NCBI GenBank assembly: GCA_025531455.1
Contig: JAMYHL010000043.1
Span: forward strand, 248,001 to 312,000
Direction of reading: 5' to 3'
Length of the DNA stretch: 64,000 nt
Source: Apiotrichum sp. Y4204
Taxonomy: Eukaryota; Basidiomycota; Tremellomycetes; Trichosporonales; Trichosporonaceae
The translations under genes and the position numbers were made by a program. The notes beneath the pieces were generated by a model, which was not told the DNA's origin, ran no database searches, and worked only from the letters and a program-made list of their open reading frames with translations. Shown here piece after piece: positions 12,835-22,612 of this stretch. Position 1 is the stretch's first letter. The number at the start of each line of letters is the position of its first letter.

Positions 12835-14571
12835 CTACGCCTTCTGCTTCTGCAGCGCCTCGTGGGCCACACGGCCGAGCTTGACAGCGCGCTCCTCCTG
12901 GTGGCGGGGCGTGATGATCTGGAGGCCGATGGGGCATCCCTCAAGCGCCTTGGGGTCGTCTGTCCGTCAGCAGAAACACCCCCATCGCCGCACTCACAGT
13001 GATCCCAGATCCTGCGCTCCATGTCATTACGCATCTCCTCGTTGCCCGTCTTGGTATCGGACGCGCGCGTCGTGCTGACCGGGATGGCAATGGAGGTAAA
13101 GTCCGTAAGGTTCCAGAGACCCGTGTAGCCATAGTGCTCCTGCTTGTAGCGCGGCGCGGTGGGGACAGCGAGGACGGGGGAGATGAGGCCGTCGATCGGA
13201 CGCCCCGTACCCGTCATCTCGGCCGTGGCCATCCAGTGGTCGAGGACTTTGGTCGTGTACGCTGCGCGCGCAGCCTGCTTGTCCCACATGGCGGTGACCG
13301 TCGGCGGGTTGGCCTTGTTGGCCTCGAACACACTCTCAAACACAACAAGGCCCTTCGGCCACGGCTCGGTCAGCTCGGGCGTCTCCCCAGTGAGCTGGTC
13401 CACCATCTTCTGGCCCCCGTCGCCTGACAGCATCGCGTACAGGTGCTTCCCGCCCTCGGCCGGCTCGTACGGCGTGTAATCGATGACCGTGTGGCCCGCC
13501 GCCTCGAGAGCAGCCCGCGTCTCCGCAAGAGCGCGTTGCACCGCGGGCGTGGGCTTGACGACACCGTCATCTGCAAAGAGGCCTGGCGTCAACTTTGTGT
13601 CTTTTGGAGCGTCACTCACCGAAGCACAGCTTCTCGGGGAGCTCGATCTCGCGCCACGGCATGTTCACGACGTAGGGGTCGCGCTCCCACGGCTTGGACT
13701 CGAGGACGACCTTGCACCAGAGCTCGATGGTGTCAATGTCGACGGCCATGGGACCGACGACGGAGCGCACGCCCTCCTGGCCAATAAGACCAGGACGCAT
13801 TCCGCGCAGGGGGAAGCGGCCCGATGCGGCCTTGAGGCCGAAGAGGCCGTCCAGCGCTGCGGGAATGCGGATGGAGCCACCAATGTCGGTTCCCGTGCCG
13901 AAAGGCGAGCCGCGCAGCGCCAGCAGCGCGCCCTCACCACCGGAGGAACCGCCCGCGCTGCAGTCACGGTTGTACGGGTTGGGAGTGTATCCCATGAGGT
14001 TGCTGTACGTCTCGGCCATGAGCATGCCGGTGGGAACCGTAGTCTTGCAGTAAAGCACGGCGCCGGCCTTGCGGAAGACAGTTGCGAGGTCAGCGTCCGC
14101 GTCAGAAGGCTTGTTCGCGGCGTTGACAAAGCCGACGGGGGTGTCAAAGCCCTTGACGGCGACATTGTCCTTGAGCGAGATGGGGAGGCCGTGGAGGGGA
14201 CCGCTGGTCTGGCCGGTCGCTGCGTACGAGGCGTCGAGGGCGGCCGCGTCCTTGAATGCCTGCTGGAAGAAGATCTCGCTCAGGCAGTTGGTGAGCTGGC
14301 ATGCGATGGCGGCGCGCTTGCAGAACGCGGTGGTGACCTCGACAGAAGTGAGCTCCTTGGCCTTGAGTTTGGCGAGGAGTTCGGGCGCAGTGCTCTCGGT
14401 GATGGCAAGCTCTTTGTCGCTGAGGATACCGCACGTCCTCGGAACGTCCATCACGTTCTTCACGTCGTCCGAGGGCGGCTTGGGAAGCAGCCATTCTTTT
14501 GGGAGCAGCGCATCGCGCGAGGCGACCTTGGCGGCCGCAACGTCTTGCCAGGTAGTCTGCTTAATCGTCAT
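12835..14571 (-). CDS. Amidase, amidase-signature family (acetamidase-like)
   Basis: Hydrolyses carboxamides to the acid plus ammonia. ATG 14571, TAG at 12835-12837, introns 13583-13619 (37 nt) and 12960-12997 (38 nt), about 550 aa. The Ser-cisSer-Lys triad is visible: Lys in LPISLKDN, cis-Ser in SAGGSSGGEGALLALRG and the nucleophile Ser in GTGTDIGGSIRIPAAL. Similar in size to fungal general amidases used for growth on amides, but also to indoleacetamide and fatty-acid amide hydrolases, so substrate is open. It is divergent from a Dal5-type permease, and the shared promoter carries GATA motifs, which suggests control by nitrogen catabolite repression (inference). Confidence 0.93.
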
Positions 14572-14921
14572 CGTGGAGGTGTTGGAGATGGGGAACGAGG
14601 AACCAGAGACAAATGGTGCGCCACTCTATTTATGCTCCCTCGTCGGGTATCACTTCGCGGACATGTCCGTTGCTGTCATTACCTTGCTTTATGCGCACTT
14701 CTGGACACGGACGTGACCGACGACGACGGCACATGCCCTCTGCCAAGCTGCTAACTCTATCCCAACTTGTTCCAACTTTAGACGGCACATAGACGACCGT
14801 TTCACGACTTGGCATGGGCATGCTTTGCTGCTGCCCACCCACGGGAACGTCCCATTCGTATCCGTGATATCGAGGATGGGAAGCATGCCGGGTCACGCAG
14901 TGTGCACATCGGGTTTCTGGG

Positions 14922-14951
14922 AGATAACCGACGCGTACCACAAGGTTATCA
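14922..14951. promoter_or_regulatory. Pair of GATA-factor motifs
   Basis: AGATAA at 14922-14927 (+) and TGATAA on the minus strand at 14946-14951 match HGATAR, the site of AreA/Gat1-type nitrogen regulators. A third, TGATAG (minus), is at 15071-15076. Close spacing of two sites is typical of functional elements, but the motif is short and common. Confidence 0.4.
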
Positions 14952-15809
14952 GGAACTGTCTATGGCGACGGTCACGAGCGGATATCTGCCTGGAACTATA
15001 CCCGCCCACGCCATCTGGCAGAGAATTCTGCCTCACCCCCACCGTCCCCCTTCTGGGATCAGTGGTATCTCTATCAGCATTGTATTCGTACTCTGGCTTC
15101 GTGAGAGGCGGGTGCTTTGCATCTAAGCATGAAGTCTTGTCAGTTCACTACCCGTGGGGTTAGACTTCTTACATACCGTGTTCTCCTGAAGGATCATGCC
15201 ATCACACATTGTTCCCCACACCCATCTCCACATTCTAATTGCCGCACCCTGGTGACCCTTGACTTCGAAAAAGAGATCTCACGACGACCAGCCAATGCCA
15301 GTGCGTCCCATTCTTCTGCAGAAGGTACGCTCGAGCGGGGTCCGGACCACGACAGCTTCGCGCTGCTTGCTGCAGATATGCATGAGAAAGCGACGTTTAG
15401 TCGTTGATTAGACGAAGATCCTAGGTGGGCTGTCCCCGCCCAGCATTCATACCGCCCGCCACCGTCGCCGCTACGGCGGAGAAGCCGGATGCCGACACTT
15501 TTACACGTGTTTACCGACCATTAGCCTCCGATGGTGGCATTGCGAACCGAACGCGAAGTGCGGCGGGGAAGCAGAGAACGCGACGACCGCGACTAGCGCG
15601 GTGAGTCAGATGTCCACCGTGGGCCGGCGGCGCGCGCGGAGAGTGGACGCTGCCGACGCCACTCGCCCGCTCCGAGGCACGGGGGCCCGCTTGGCGTGAT
15701 GTCACCGCCGAGATTAGACGCGAAATAGCCCCTCGATACCGAATGTTGAGTTACGGCCTCTCACCAGCGGCTACAAGTCCGCAGATTGGGGATAGCACGC
15801 GTATGTGCG

Positions 15810-15852
15810 TGATAACAGACATGGATGGGGTTTAGGGAGAGTGCGTATAAAA
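15810..15852 (+). promoter_or_regulatory. GATA motif and TATA box of the Dal5-type permease
   Basis: TGATAA at 15810-15815 lies 83 bp upstream of the start codon, and TATAAAA at 15846-15852 is 46 bp upstream. The arrangement fits a nitrogen-regulated core promoter. Confidence 0.5.
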
Positions 15853-15897
15853 CCAGTACAGTACAGGTTTGTTTATCCTTCCACACACCCCCACACC

Positions 15898-17906
15898 ATG
15901 AACAGAACACCCAGCAACTCGAGCGTGGAGAAGAAGGTCGACGGCACGAACACCGTGCGGCCCGTGGACGACGAGAAGGTATGGGGGGAAAGCGTCGAGG
16001 CGGCCGACATGTACTCCAAGGAGGAGTACCAGCGCGTGAGGCGCAAGGTGGATCTGTGAGTGATTGTGATGTCGACCCGAGGGGATACGGCTAACGCTCA
16101 GTATCATTTTGGTGAGTTGACAGGCGTAAACTGTACGCAAAGCACATGGTTCTGACCCATCTCTTCCCGCTCTGGTGTTCTCGCATCTGACCGCAACAGC
16201 CGCTTCTCATGTTGAGTACGTTTTTTACCTCCAATTTTTCCTTTGTTTTTATTTTTACTCGGACTTTATTTTCCCGTTCCTCCTTCTGTTTATCCTGCTC
16301 CACCTGTTCCCTTTTCTCTTCTTCCACAACCTTCGCTGACATTTAGCGTACGGCATTCAATATGCAGACAAGACAAGCCTTACACAAGGCGTCATCTTCG
16401 GGTTGGTAATGCAGAACGGTGCCCGTGAGCAGCGGCTGACTTTCGGAGGCTCCGCGAAGACACAAAGATGACGGATGGCGAGTACGCCAACCTCACCACG
16501 TTTTTCTGTAAGTGGCTTTGGCCTCTTTTCGCTTGGGCTAGTTCTGCCCTTCAATTTCTAACCTTCAAGATCTCGCGTACGGAGTGGCGCAATTCCCTTT
16601 CTCGTGGGTTATGCAGCGCTTCCCGATCGGCCGGTCGCTCGGCACGTTTGTCATTCTCTGGGGCATCAGCGTCATGTGTCTCGGCGTGTGCAACAACTAC
16701 GCGCAGCTCGCCGTCGTGCGTATCCTTGTCGGCGCGTTCGAGGCGGTCGTAATTCCCGGCTTTGCGATCCTCACCGCTTCGTGGTACCTCCGGCGCGAGC
16801 AGACATTCCGCCAGTGCCTGTACTACTCGATGAACCAGATTTTCGGCATCATCTCCTCCGTGGCGGTCTACTTTATTGCGCTGCGCGTGTCCAAGAGCGG
16901 CGGCATGTCGCCCTGGCGCGTCATCCAGTTCTTCCTCGGCGGCCTCACTATTCTTTGCGGACTCCTGGACGTCGTCTTCCTCAGTACCCCCGGCGACGCG
17001 TGGTGGCTCAAGAAGGAGGACCGCAAGATTGCGCATGCCCGTGTGGTGGTCAACGCGAGTAAGTAGCGAAAGAGTAACGGTCCGAGCCAACGTTGGAACC
17101 CCTCTTGTGAGTCCACACTAACACTGCAGCCGGCGGTGGTGAGACTGTGAGGTGGAAGTGGAGCCAGGTGCGCGAGTGCTTTGTCGACCCGCAGTACTAC
17201 TTTTCCATTCTCTTCAACTTCCTTGTCATGATCCCGAATGGCGCGCTCATCACGTTCAACACGCTCATCATGCGCTCGTTCAACTTTGACGCCTTTGAGA
17301 CGATTCTATACTACATGCCGTCGCAGGCCATTGCCATCTTCTTTGTACTCGGCCCCGGCCTCTGCGTGCAGTACAAGCCTTCCACGCGCTTCCCTTGGGC
17401 GTTGTTCGTGACTGTCCTCGCGGCCGCGTGCTTCCTCTACGTCGGTCTCTGCCCCGAAGACACGGACAAGTGGACAAAGTACGGCGTTTACCTCTTCGCC
17501 CTCCCCTTCGCCACCGCCATGTTCCTCATCTGGCCACTCATGTCGATCAACGTCGCCGGCCGCACCAAGAAGACCTGGTTCAGCGCCTCCTCCCTCATCA
17601 CCTACTCGGCCGGCAACGTCGTCGGCTCCCAGATCTTCCGCGATCCCCCGCGCTACATCAAGGGCCTCATCGGCTGCTCCGTGGCCATGTTTGCCTACTG
17701 CATCCTCATGCTTGTGTGGTGGGCGTACTATGTTCGCGAAAACAGGCGCCGTGACAGGATCGTTGCGGAGCTCCACCTCTCGCCAGAGGCAATCGAACAG
17801 GAGCTGCGCAACGCGGCTGCTGAGGACCTCACGGACCGCGAGGTGAGAACCTCAGAAGCGAGGGATTTGCTGACAACAGAACGTGCACTTCCGCTACCTC
17901 TGCTGA
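15898..17906 (+). CDS. MFS permease, allantoate/Dal5 family, with micro-exons
   Basis: Anion:cation symporter (ACS) type MFS carrier, a family that imports allantoate, ureidosuccinate, nicotinate, dipeptides and similar compounds. Recognisable blocks: YGIQYADKTSLTQGVIFG in TM1, FSWVMQRFPIGRSLG after TM2, WYLRREQTFRQCLYYSMNQI before TM5, FFLGGLTILCGL and IFRDPPRYIKG near the C-terminus. The 5' end is split into tiny exons: 15898-16055, 16102-16111 (10 nt), 16200-16215 (16 nt), 16347-16401, 16449-16507, then longer exons from 16570. All joins preserve a continuous TM1. A last 27-nt exon (17880-17906) encodes NVHFRYLC. The donor at 16402 (GTTGGT) is weak. Substrate unknown; its amidase neighbour suggests a nitrogen source. 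Confidence 0.9.
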
Positions 17907-18232
17907 GGCGAGAGCGCACGGACAGGATAAAAGTGGGGATGCTGGGTTTGTGGTAGTATTAGTTAGTCAAAGTCTGTTAGGCGCGGTTGTAGAATGAGTC
18001 AGGTTATCCGGGAATGAGAAAGTAAGCCGTAGGATCTTCTCTTGTATGAAGTTGTTCTGTGGTGGCGTCGCTTACGTGTCGCTTGTTGAACGTCGCGCAA
18101 TTGGCATCTGTTACATCAAGGCTGCTACGTGTCGGTAATGCTGTACACAATTAAACCATATCGATATTCTGTCGCGATCGCTGTGAAATCGTTGATCGTT
18201 TGCCGTTGTCCCGAATCGTACAGTACCTCCGC
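17907..18232. other. Intergenic, between convergent genes
   Basis: 326 bp between the permease stop and the N-acetyltransferase stop; presumed 3' UTRs and terminators only. Confidence 0.5.
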
Positions 18233-19078
18233 CTACGGGAACGTGCTGAGCTTCTCCCACAGCTTTGCCACCTGCTCGTCCGAGATCTTCAGTCCCATCT
18301 CCTTGCGCAGCCAGCGATCGACGTCCGCCTCGGAAGAGAGCTTGCACTCTTCGACGTTCTCGCCCGTGCGTTTCTTGAACCCGCGGTCAAAGCCAGTTAC
18401 GCGGTTCTCGCCGTCCCACCGCGCGCAGAGGAGGTGTGTCGTGAAGAGCGACGCGGGGCTGGTCGAGAGCCACCAGTTGAACGCGTCCACGTCCGCAGGA
18501 ATGACGGGACCCGGAGTGAGGCCATACATCGGCGCCCACTTGTCCGCCATTATGGTCTCGTAGATGTGCGTCACGTCCGGGCCGACGAGCTTGGCCTCCA
18601 CCGTGTCCCCAACAGCCTCGGACACCGGACGCACGCGGTACTTGCCGTACTTGCCGACCTGCTCCTCGGACGTGCCCAGCAGGAGTGGGATCGAGGGCGT
18701 CATCCCGCCAAAACCCGTATCGTAGATATACCGCTTCTCGCCGATCCGGACGGCTGTCATGCCGTGCGTCTGGGCCGAAACATCCGTTTCCATGAGCACA
18801 ACACGGGCAGCGAGGGGCTCGACGTCAAAGCCGAGGTCGCCGAGCGCCGTGCGCGACACGAGCGCGTGCTCCATGCAGTATCCTCCCCGTCCAGAGTCTA
18901 TGAGCTTTGCAAAGACTTGCTCCGGGTCGAGGCTCACGGGCGTTCCGAGAAAGGACGTGACGTTCTCAAAGGGGACGGTGCGCAGATGTGCCTCGAGAAG
19001 CGTGGTGAGCGCCGCGAGATCCAGGGTCTCTGGCCGCGCGACGCCGAGACGGGCGAGATACCGTTCGCCAAAGGACAT
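18233..19078 (-). CDS. Arylamine N-acetyltransferase
   Basis: Transfers an acyl group (acetyl or malonyl) from CoA to aromatic amines and hydrazines in the cytosol. Intronless, 281 aa when started at MSFGERYLARLG (ATG 19078). That start puts the catalytic triad at Cys68 (GRGGYCMEHA), His105 (SAQTHGMTAV) and Asp120 (IYDTGFGG), almost identical to the numbering of classical NATs, so I prefer it to an in-frame ATG at 19150, which would add 24 hydrophobic-rich residues. The PFENV and FNWWLSTSP segments are also typical. Fungal homologues detoxify host- or soil-derived arylamines such as benzoxazolinone products. Divergent from an M20 amidohydrolase. Confidence 0.93.
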   Translation of the reverse strand: MSFGERYLARLGVARPETLDLAALTTLLEAHLRTVPFENVTSFLGTPVSLDPEQVFAKLIDSGRGGYCMEHALVSRTALGDLGFDVEPLAARVVLMETDVSAQTHGMTAVRIGEKRYIYDTGFGGMTPSIPLLLGTSEEQVGKYGKYRVRPVSEAVGDTVEAKLVGPDVTHIYETIMADKWAPMYGLTPGPVIPADVDAFNWWLSTSPASLFTTHLLCARWDGENRVTGFDRGFKKRTGENVEECKLSSEADVDRWLRKEMGLKISDEQVAKLWEKLSTFP

Positions 19079-19794
19079 GCTGGTGGCGACAAAGTGTGTA
19101 GTGGCGAGGAGTGTGTTTGCAAGTGACACGACGATGTTTGGAAGCGACACGACGATGGAATGTTGTCTTTGTGGTGGCCTTGTGGCTCGTGCGCCTGCGC
19201 GGGTCTCGGAGAGCCGGAGAGCTGTTCAACACGAAATAGCTCCCTTACGTCATCATTACAATCTTCGATCGGCAACTTGATTCTGCCGACGCCGGGTTTT
19301 AGATTGCCGGCGGCGACTTTTCCGCCAAGAGATGGCGGACGACGACGACGACGTGGATGATGGTGCCGGAAAAGCAATACTGCTTTCTTAGCACTCATTG
19401 ATAGGTCAGCAAACAGGGGGTGGCTATTCCAAGTTTGTATTTCCGACATCCTTCACCTCTTCCTTGGAACTAGAACGTCCACCGGAGGAACTTGGTCATC
19501 CATTATACCACTGCCGTTATCATTACCAGCGGATTGTCGGATGGCGGAAATAGCCTCGGTTTGCTCGCCACCAACTACCGCCTTGCCCACATGCCCCCGA
19601 CCCGAAAAGCGTCACTTGTCGATGCCAAGTGTCTGCTGATCGTCCGAAAGTGGGGAGCACTCCGCAGTAGGGAGAAGGTTGAAAGTGGGGAGTAGTGGGG
19701 AGTAGCGATGTGGGCCGCGATATGATAAAATAAGCTGAGACAAGTCTAGAATAATCTCTATCCCCCCCTCCCAACTCTAACCCGAGCCTGCACC
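19079..19794. other. Divergent promoter, N-acetyltransferase / M20 hydrolase
   Basis: About 715 bp. Near 19120-19157 an imperfect tandem repeat of GACACGACGATG lies just upstream of the acetyltransferase start. An AT-rich TGATAAAATAA at 19723-19733 sits 62 bp upstream of the M20 start and could act as TATA element, GATA site or both. Confidence 0.5.
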
Positions 19795-21702
19795 ATGACT
19801 GTTGCCATTGCCCCCGAGCCATGTGGCCACTGCGGACATCCCCTTCCCTCCAACGGAAAGGCGACGCGCCGCGCCGAGGTCTTCATGCCTGAGGTATGTC
19901 TTCCACTCGTCTTCCACTAACATGACAGACGCGGGCCACGATCGAGGCTCTGATCGAGAGCAAGAAGGACGACCTGACGGCTATCTCGCACTTTATGCAC
20001 GAGAACCCCGAGCTGGCCTGGAAGGAGGAGCAGGCGTGCAAGCGCATGTCCTCTTACCTCGAGAGCGAGGGCTTCGAGGTGTACAACTATGCTCCCGAGG
20101 GCATGCCCACCGCGTGGCGCGTTGAGTGGAGCCACGGGAGCGGCGGCCGCACGTTCGGCCTAAACTCGGAGATGGACGCGCTGCCGGATATCGGACATGC
20201 GTGTGGACACAATCTTATCGCGATCTGTGGCGTCGGCGCGTTCCTCGCCCTCCGCGAGGCGATGATCAAGCACGACATCCCGGGCCGCATCGTGCTTGTC
20301 GGCACGCCGGCAGAGGAGGGCGACGGCGGAAAGGTCAAGCTTCTCGAGGTCGGCGCGTACGAGGGCATGGGCGCGTGCATGATGCTCCACCCCGGCCGTG
20401 GCGAGCCCGGCACCGGCGCCGTCATGGCTTCCCTTGCGTACCAGCCCATCAACGTCGTGTTCAAGGGCAAGCCTGCGCACGCGGGCGCGATGCCCTGGGA
20501 GGGTATCAATGCGCTTGACGCGGCGACTCTCGCGTACGCGAGCATCAGCGCGCTCCGCCAGCAGCTCAAGCCTGACACTCGGTAAGTATTGAGGCGAGAA
20601 ACGTTTCTGACCCCAGTGTCCAGGGTGTCATCACCCGCGGAGGCGGTACTGCCCCCAACGTCATTCCTCCGCTCACGGAGATGAACTACCTTGTTCGCGC
20701 GCCGACAGCCGCGGACCTCGAGGTCGTCCGCGACAAGGTCCTCAAGTGCTTCGAGGGCGCAGCCACCGTGTCCGGCTGCAGCGTCGAGATCAAGCTCGGC
20801 ATCCTCGTCAAGGAGCTCCGCAACGACGAGGCCCTCTCGGTATGTCCTCCCAAAATATTATCTCGCTGATTTCAGAACGAGTTTGCCTCCGCCATGGCCG
20901 AGATGTACGACCACAAGTTTGCCGTCACCGTCGACGAGCACATGGGCGCCAGCACCGACTTTGGCAACGTCACCCAGACGCTGCCTTCCTCCCACCCTAT
21001 GTACTCTATCCCCGCGCCTCCGGGGGCCGCCAACCACACCCCCGAGTTCACCGCCTGCGCCAAGACACCCGAGGCACATGACCTCACCTTCAAGGCCATG
21101 GCAGGTATGGCCGTCGCCGGCCTGCGCTTCCTCGCCGACGCGGAGTTTGCAGACGAGGTAAGTCAAATAGCCGTGCAGGCGTCCGTCCTTTCCCCATCCC
21201 CCATTCATTGCTTTGTCGCTCGTTGGCCTTTCGTCCTCGGCGCTCCGCGATCGGCGGCGGCGGCGCCGGAGTCACCTCCGTCCCCGGCGAGATGGCCGAG
21301 CGGTCTAAGGCGCTGTGTTAAGGTGTAGCAACCTCCGCAGTCTTCGGACGTGGGTTCGAATCCCACTCTCGTCAATAGGAGGTATCAATCCCTTCAGCCG
21401 AACGTTTTTGGGCTGCACAGCGGCGGCGGGGCGTGTCTGGAGATGGCGGGGGCCCGGGGCGTGGCGGGCGTGGCCTCCGGCCGGCCAGAGTGTCAGACAC
21501 AGCGGGGATTTTTGCACTCGAAGCTCCGAAGAGTCTAAACTTGACTACTCAGCCTGGCAGCCGCGGACGCAATGCTGCAACTTCCATTACCCCAACCTGA
21601 AGATGGCCAAGAGCTGACAAACAGGTCAAGACATCGTGGGAGAAGAAGATGGCGTCGCTGAAGGTCGCGAAGGACGGCTTTGGGTCGGACTACAAGGCGT
21701 GA
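19795..21702 (+). CDS. M20 family metallo-amidohydrolase (AbgB/PM20D2-like)
   Basis: Zinc-dependent hydrolase of amide or peptide bonds. ATG 19795, TGA 21700-21702, about 430 aa. The metal-binding pattern is clear: FGLNSEMDALP, GHACGHNL, GTPAEEGDGG and later EHMGASTDFGN. The HACGHN plus APGGA-like C-terminal features resemble the aminobenzoyl-glutamate hydrolase / dipeptidase branch (AbgB, PM20D2). Introns lie after MPE, after LKPDTR and after EALS, plus a large last intron 21159-21625 that contains a tRNA gene. The final exon (VKTSWEKKMASLK...SDYKA) joins in phase 0 behind a CTGAC branch point and CAG acceptor. Cytosolic, no signal peptide. The head-to-head N-acetyltransferase may act on the arylamine this enzyme could release (inference). 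Confidence 0.88.
21286..21374 (+). tRNA. tRNA-Leu(AAG) with 11-nt intron, inside a host-gene intron
   Basis: Acceptor GGCGAGA pairs with TCTCGTC (one G-T), discriminator A. A box TGGCCGAGCGG and B box GGTTCGAATCC are intact; T stem GTGGG/CCCAC. Anticodon stem CTGTG/CGCAG encloses loop TTAAGG, giving anticodon AAG at 21320-21322, with an 11-nt intron (21324-21334) in the canonical place one base after the anticodon. The whole gene lies on the same strand within the last intron of the M20 hydrolase gene. Confidence 0.9.
21405..21409 (+). terminator. RNA polymerase III T5 terminator
   Basis: TTTTT 31 bp after the tRNA-Leu 3' end, the first T run long enough to stop Pol III. Confidence 0.7.
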
Positions 21703-22612
21703 AATAACGAAGCCGAATAGGGTCGAGTATTGACATGGCGGGATCCTGAGCGCATGTCCTGGATCCGGGGATTGTGGATTGTGGATTGTGGATTGTGGAT
21801 TGTGGATTATTGAAACTGTAGTGTTATCCCATGTAGCTGGTTTGATGTGCCATGGTCGTGGCGTGGTGGTCGGCGCCCGATTGACGGCATCGCCCGCTAA
21901 TAGTTTGGGGACTGGATCAAGGACGAGGCCGTCCAAGCCCCTCCCTCGGCCTCCTCCTTGACAGACATCTCGGCCTGGATCTCCCAGTCTCAGCAACATG
22001 CGCGGACAGGTTCGTTCCCCGTCCCAAGTACCCAATTACCCAAGTGTTGCCCGTGCCCGAGATATGCGACATGCGTCGAAAGATGTGGAGTAGTCTGTGG
22101 AGATTGATGTGGGCAGCAGCTGGGGCCCCCACTCGGCCCGCGATGGGCCGCAAGGGCTGATGTGAGCCTCAGGTCTTGGGTAGAGCATGGTGCCATGTGG
22201 CGTTTACCGACCGCGCCGAGCGCCGAGCATGCCGAGAAACGAATGCATTCAAAACCTGAGACAACAGAGAGACCTGAGGTACATGAGCTTGTTGTTCCCT
22301 GCTCCCCCACAAGCTTGGGGAGCCCTATATCCAGGTCGCCGTCGGACATGGCCGCACCGGATGCTCCTGCCGGGTTGCCGCCATCGCACATCGCGTCTGT
22401 ACGATCGGCACCGTCGCATCTCCACATGGCCCCCACATCTTGTTGCTGGTTACGCTTGTCGACGCGCTCGATCCGTCCATCGTTCTTGATCCCAACTTTG
22501 CAACTCGAGCTCTAATTAAGCTATCGATATCCTACTCGCGACAGGACCAGCTAATACCGCTGCCGCGCTCTCGTCACTCTTCACTCTTTCCACCCCACCC
22601 ACTTGATCATCC
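21703..22612. other. Intergenic region upstream of an acyl-CoA synthetase
   Basis: 910 bp. Contains the 7-bp minisatellite at 21769-21803. No coding region supported. Sequence near 22480-22560 becomes AT-richer, as expected for a promoter. Confidence 0.5.
21769..21803. repeat. Minisatellite, five copies of GGATTGT
   Basis: Five perfect tandem 7-bp copies followed by a partial sixth. A replication-slippage tract; no function evident. Confidence 0.85.

Larger units (their letters stand above)
14572..15897. other. Divergent promoter region, amidase / Dal5-type permease
   Basis: 1.3 kb between the two start codons. The amidase side has a TATA-like CATAAATAG (minus, 14626-14634). Several HGATAR motifs lie inside and are listed separately. 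No coding region was found. Confidence 0.55.

Noticed and set aside
13483..14754. 423-codon open frame on the plus strand
   Set aside because: Antisense shadow of the amidase, which has its full catalytic triad on the minus strand.
18200..19126. 308-codon open frame on the plus strand
   Set aside because: Antisense to the N-acetyltransferase, whose triad spacing proves the minus-strand frame.
19079..19150. Longer N-terminus for the arylamine N-acetyltransferase
   Set aside because: The start at 19078 places Cys68, His105 and Asp120 at family-typical positions; the extension covers a repetitive promoter stretch.
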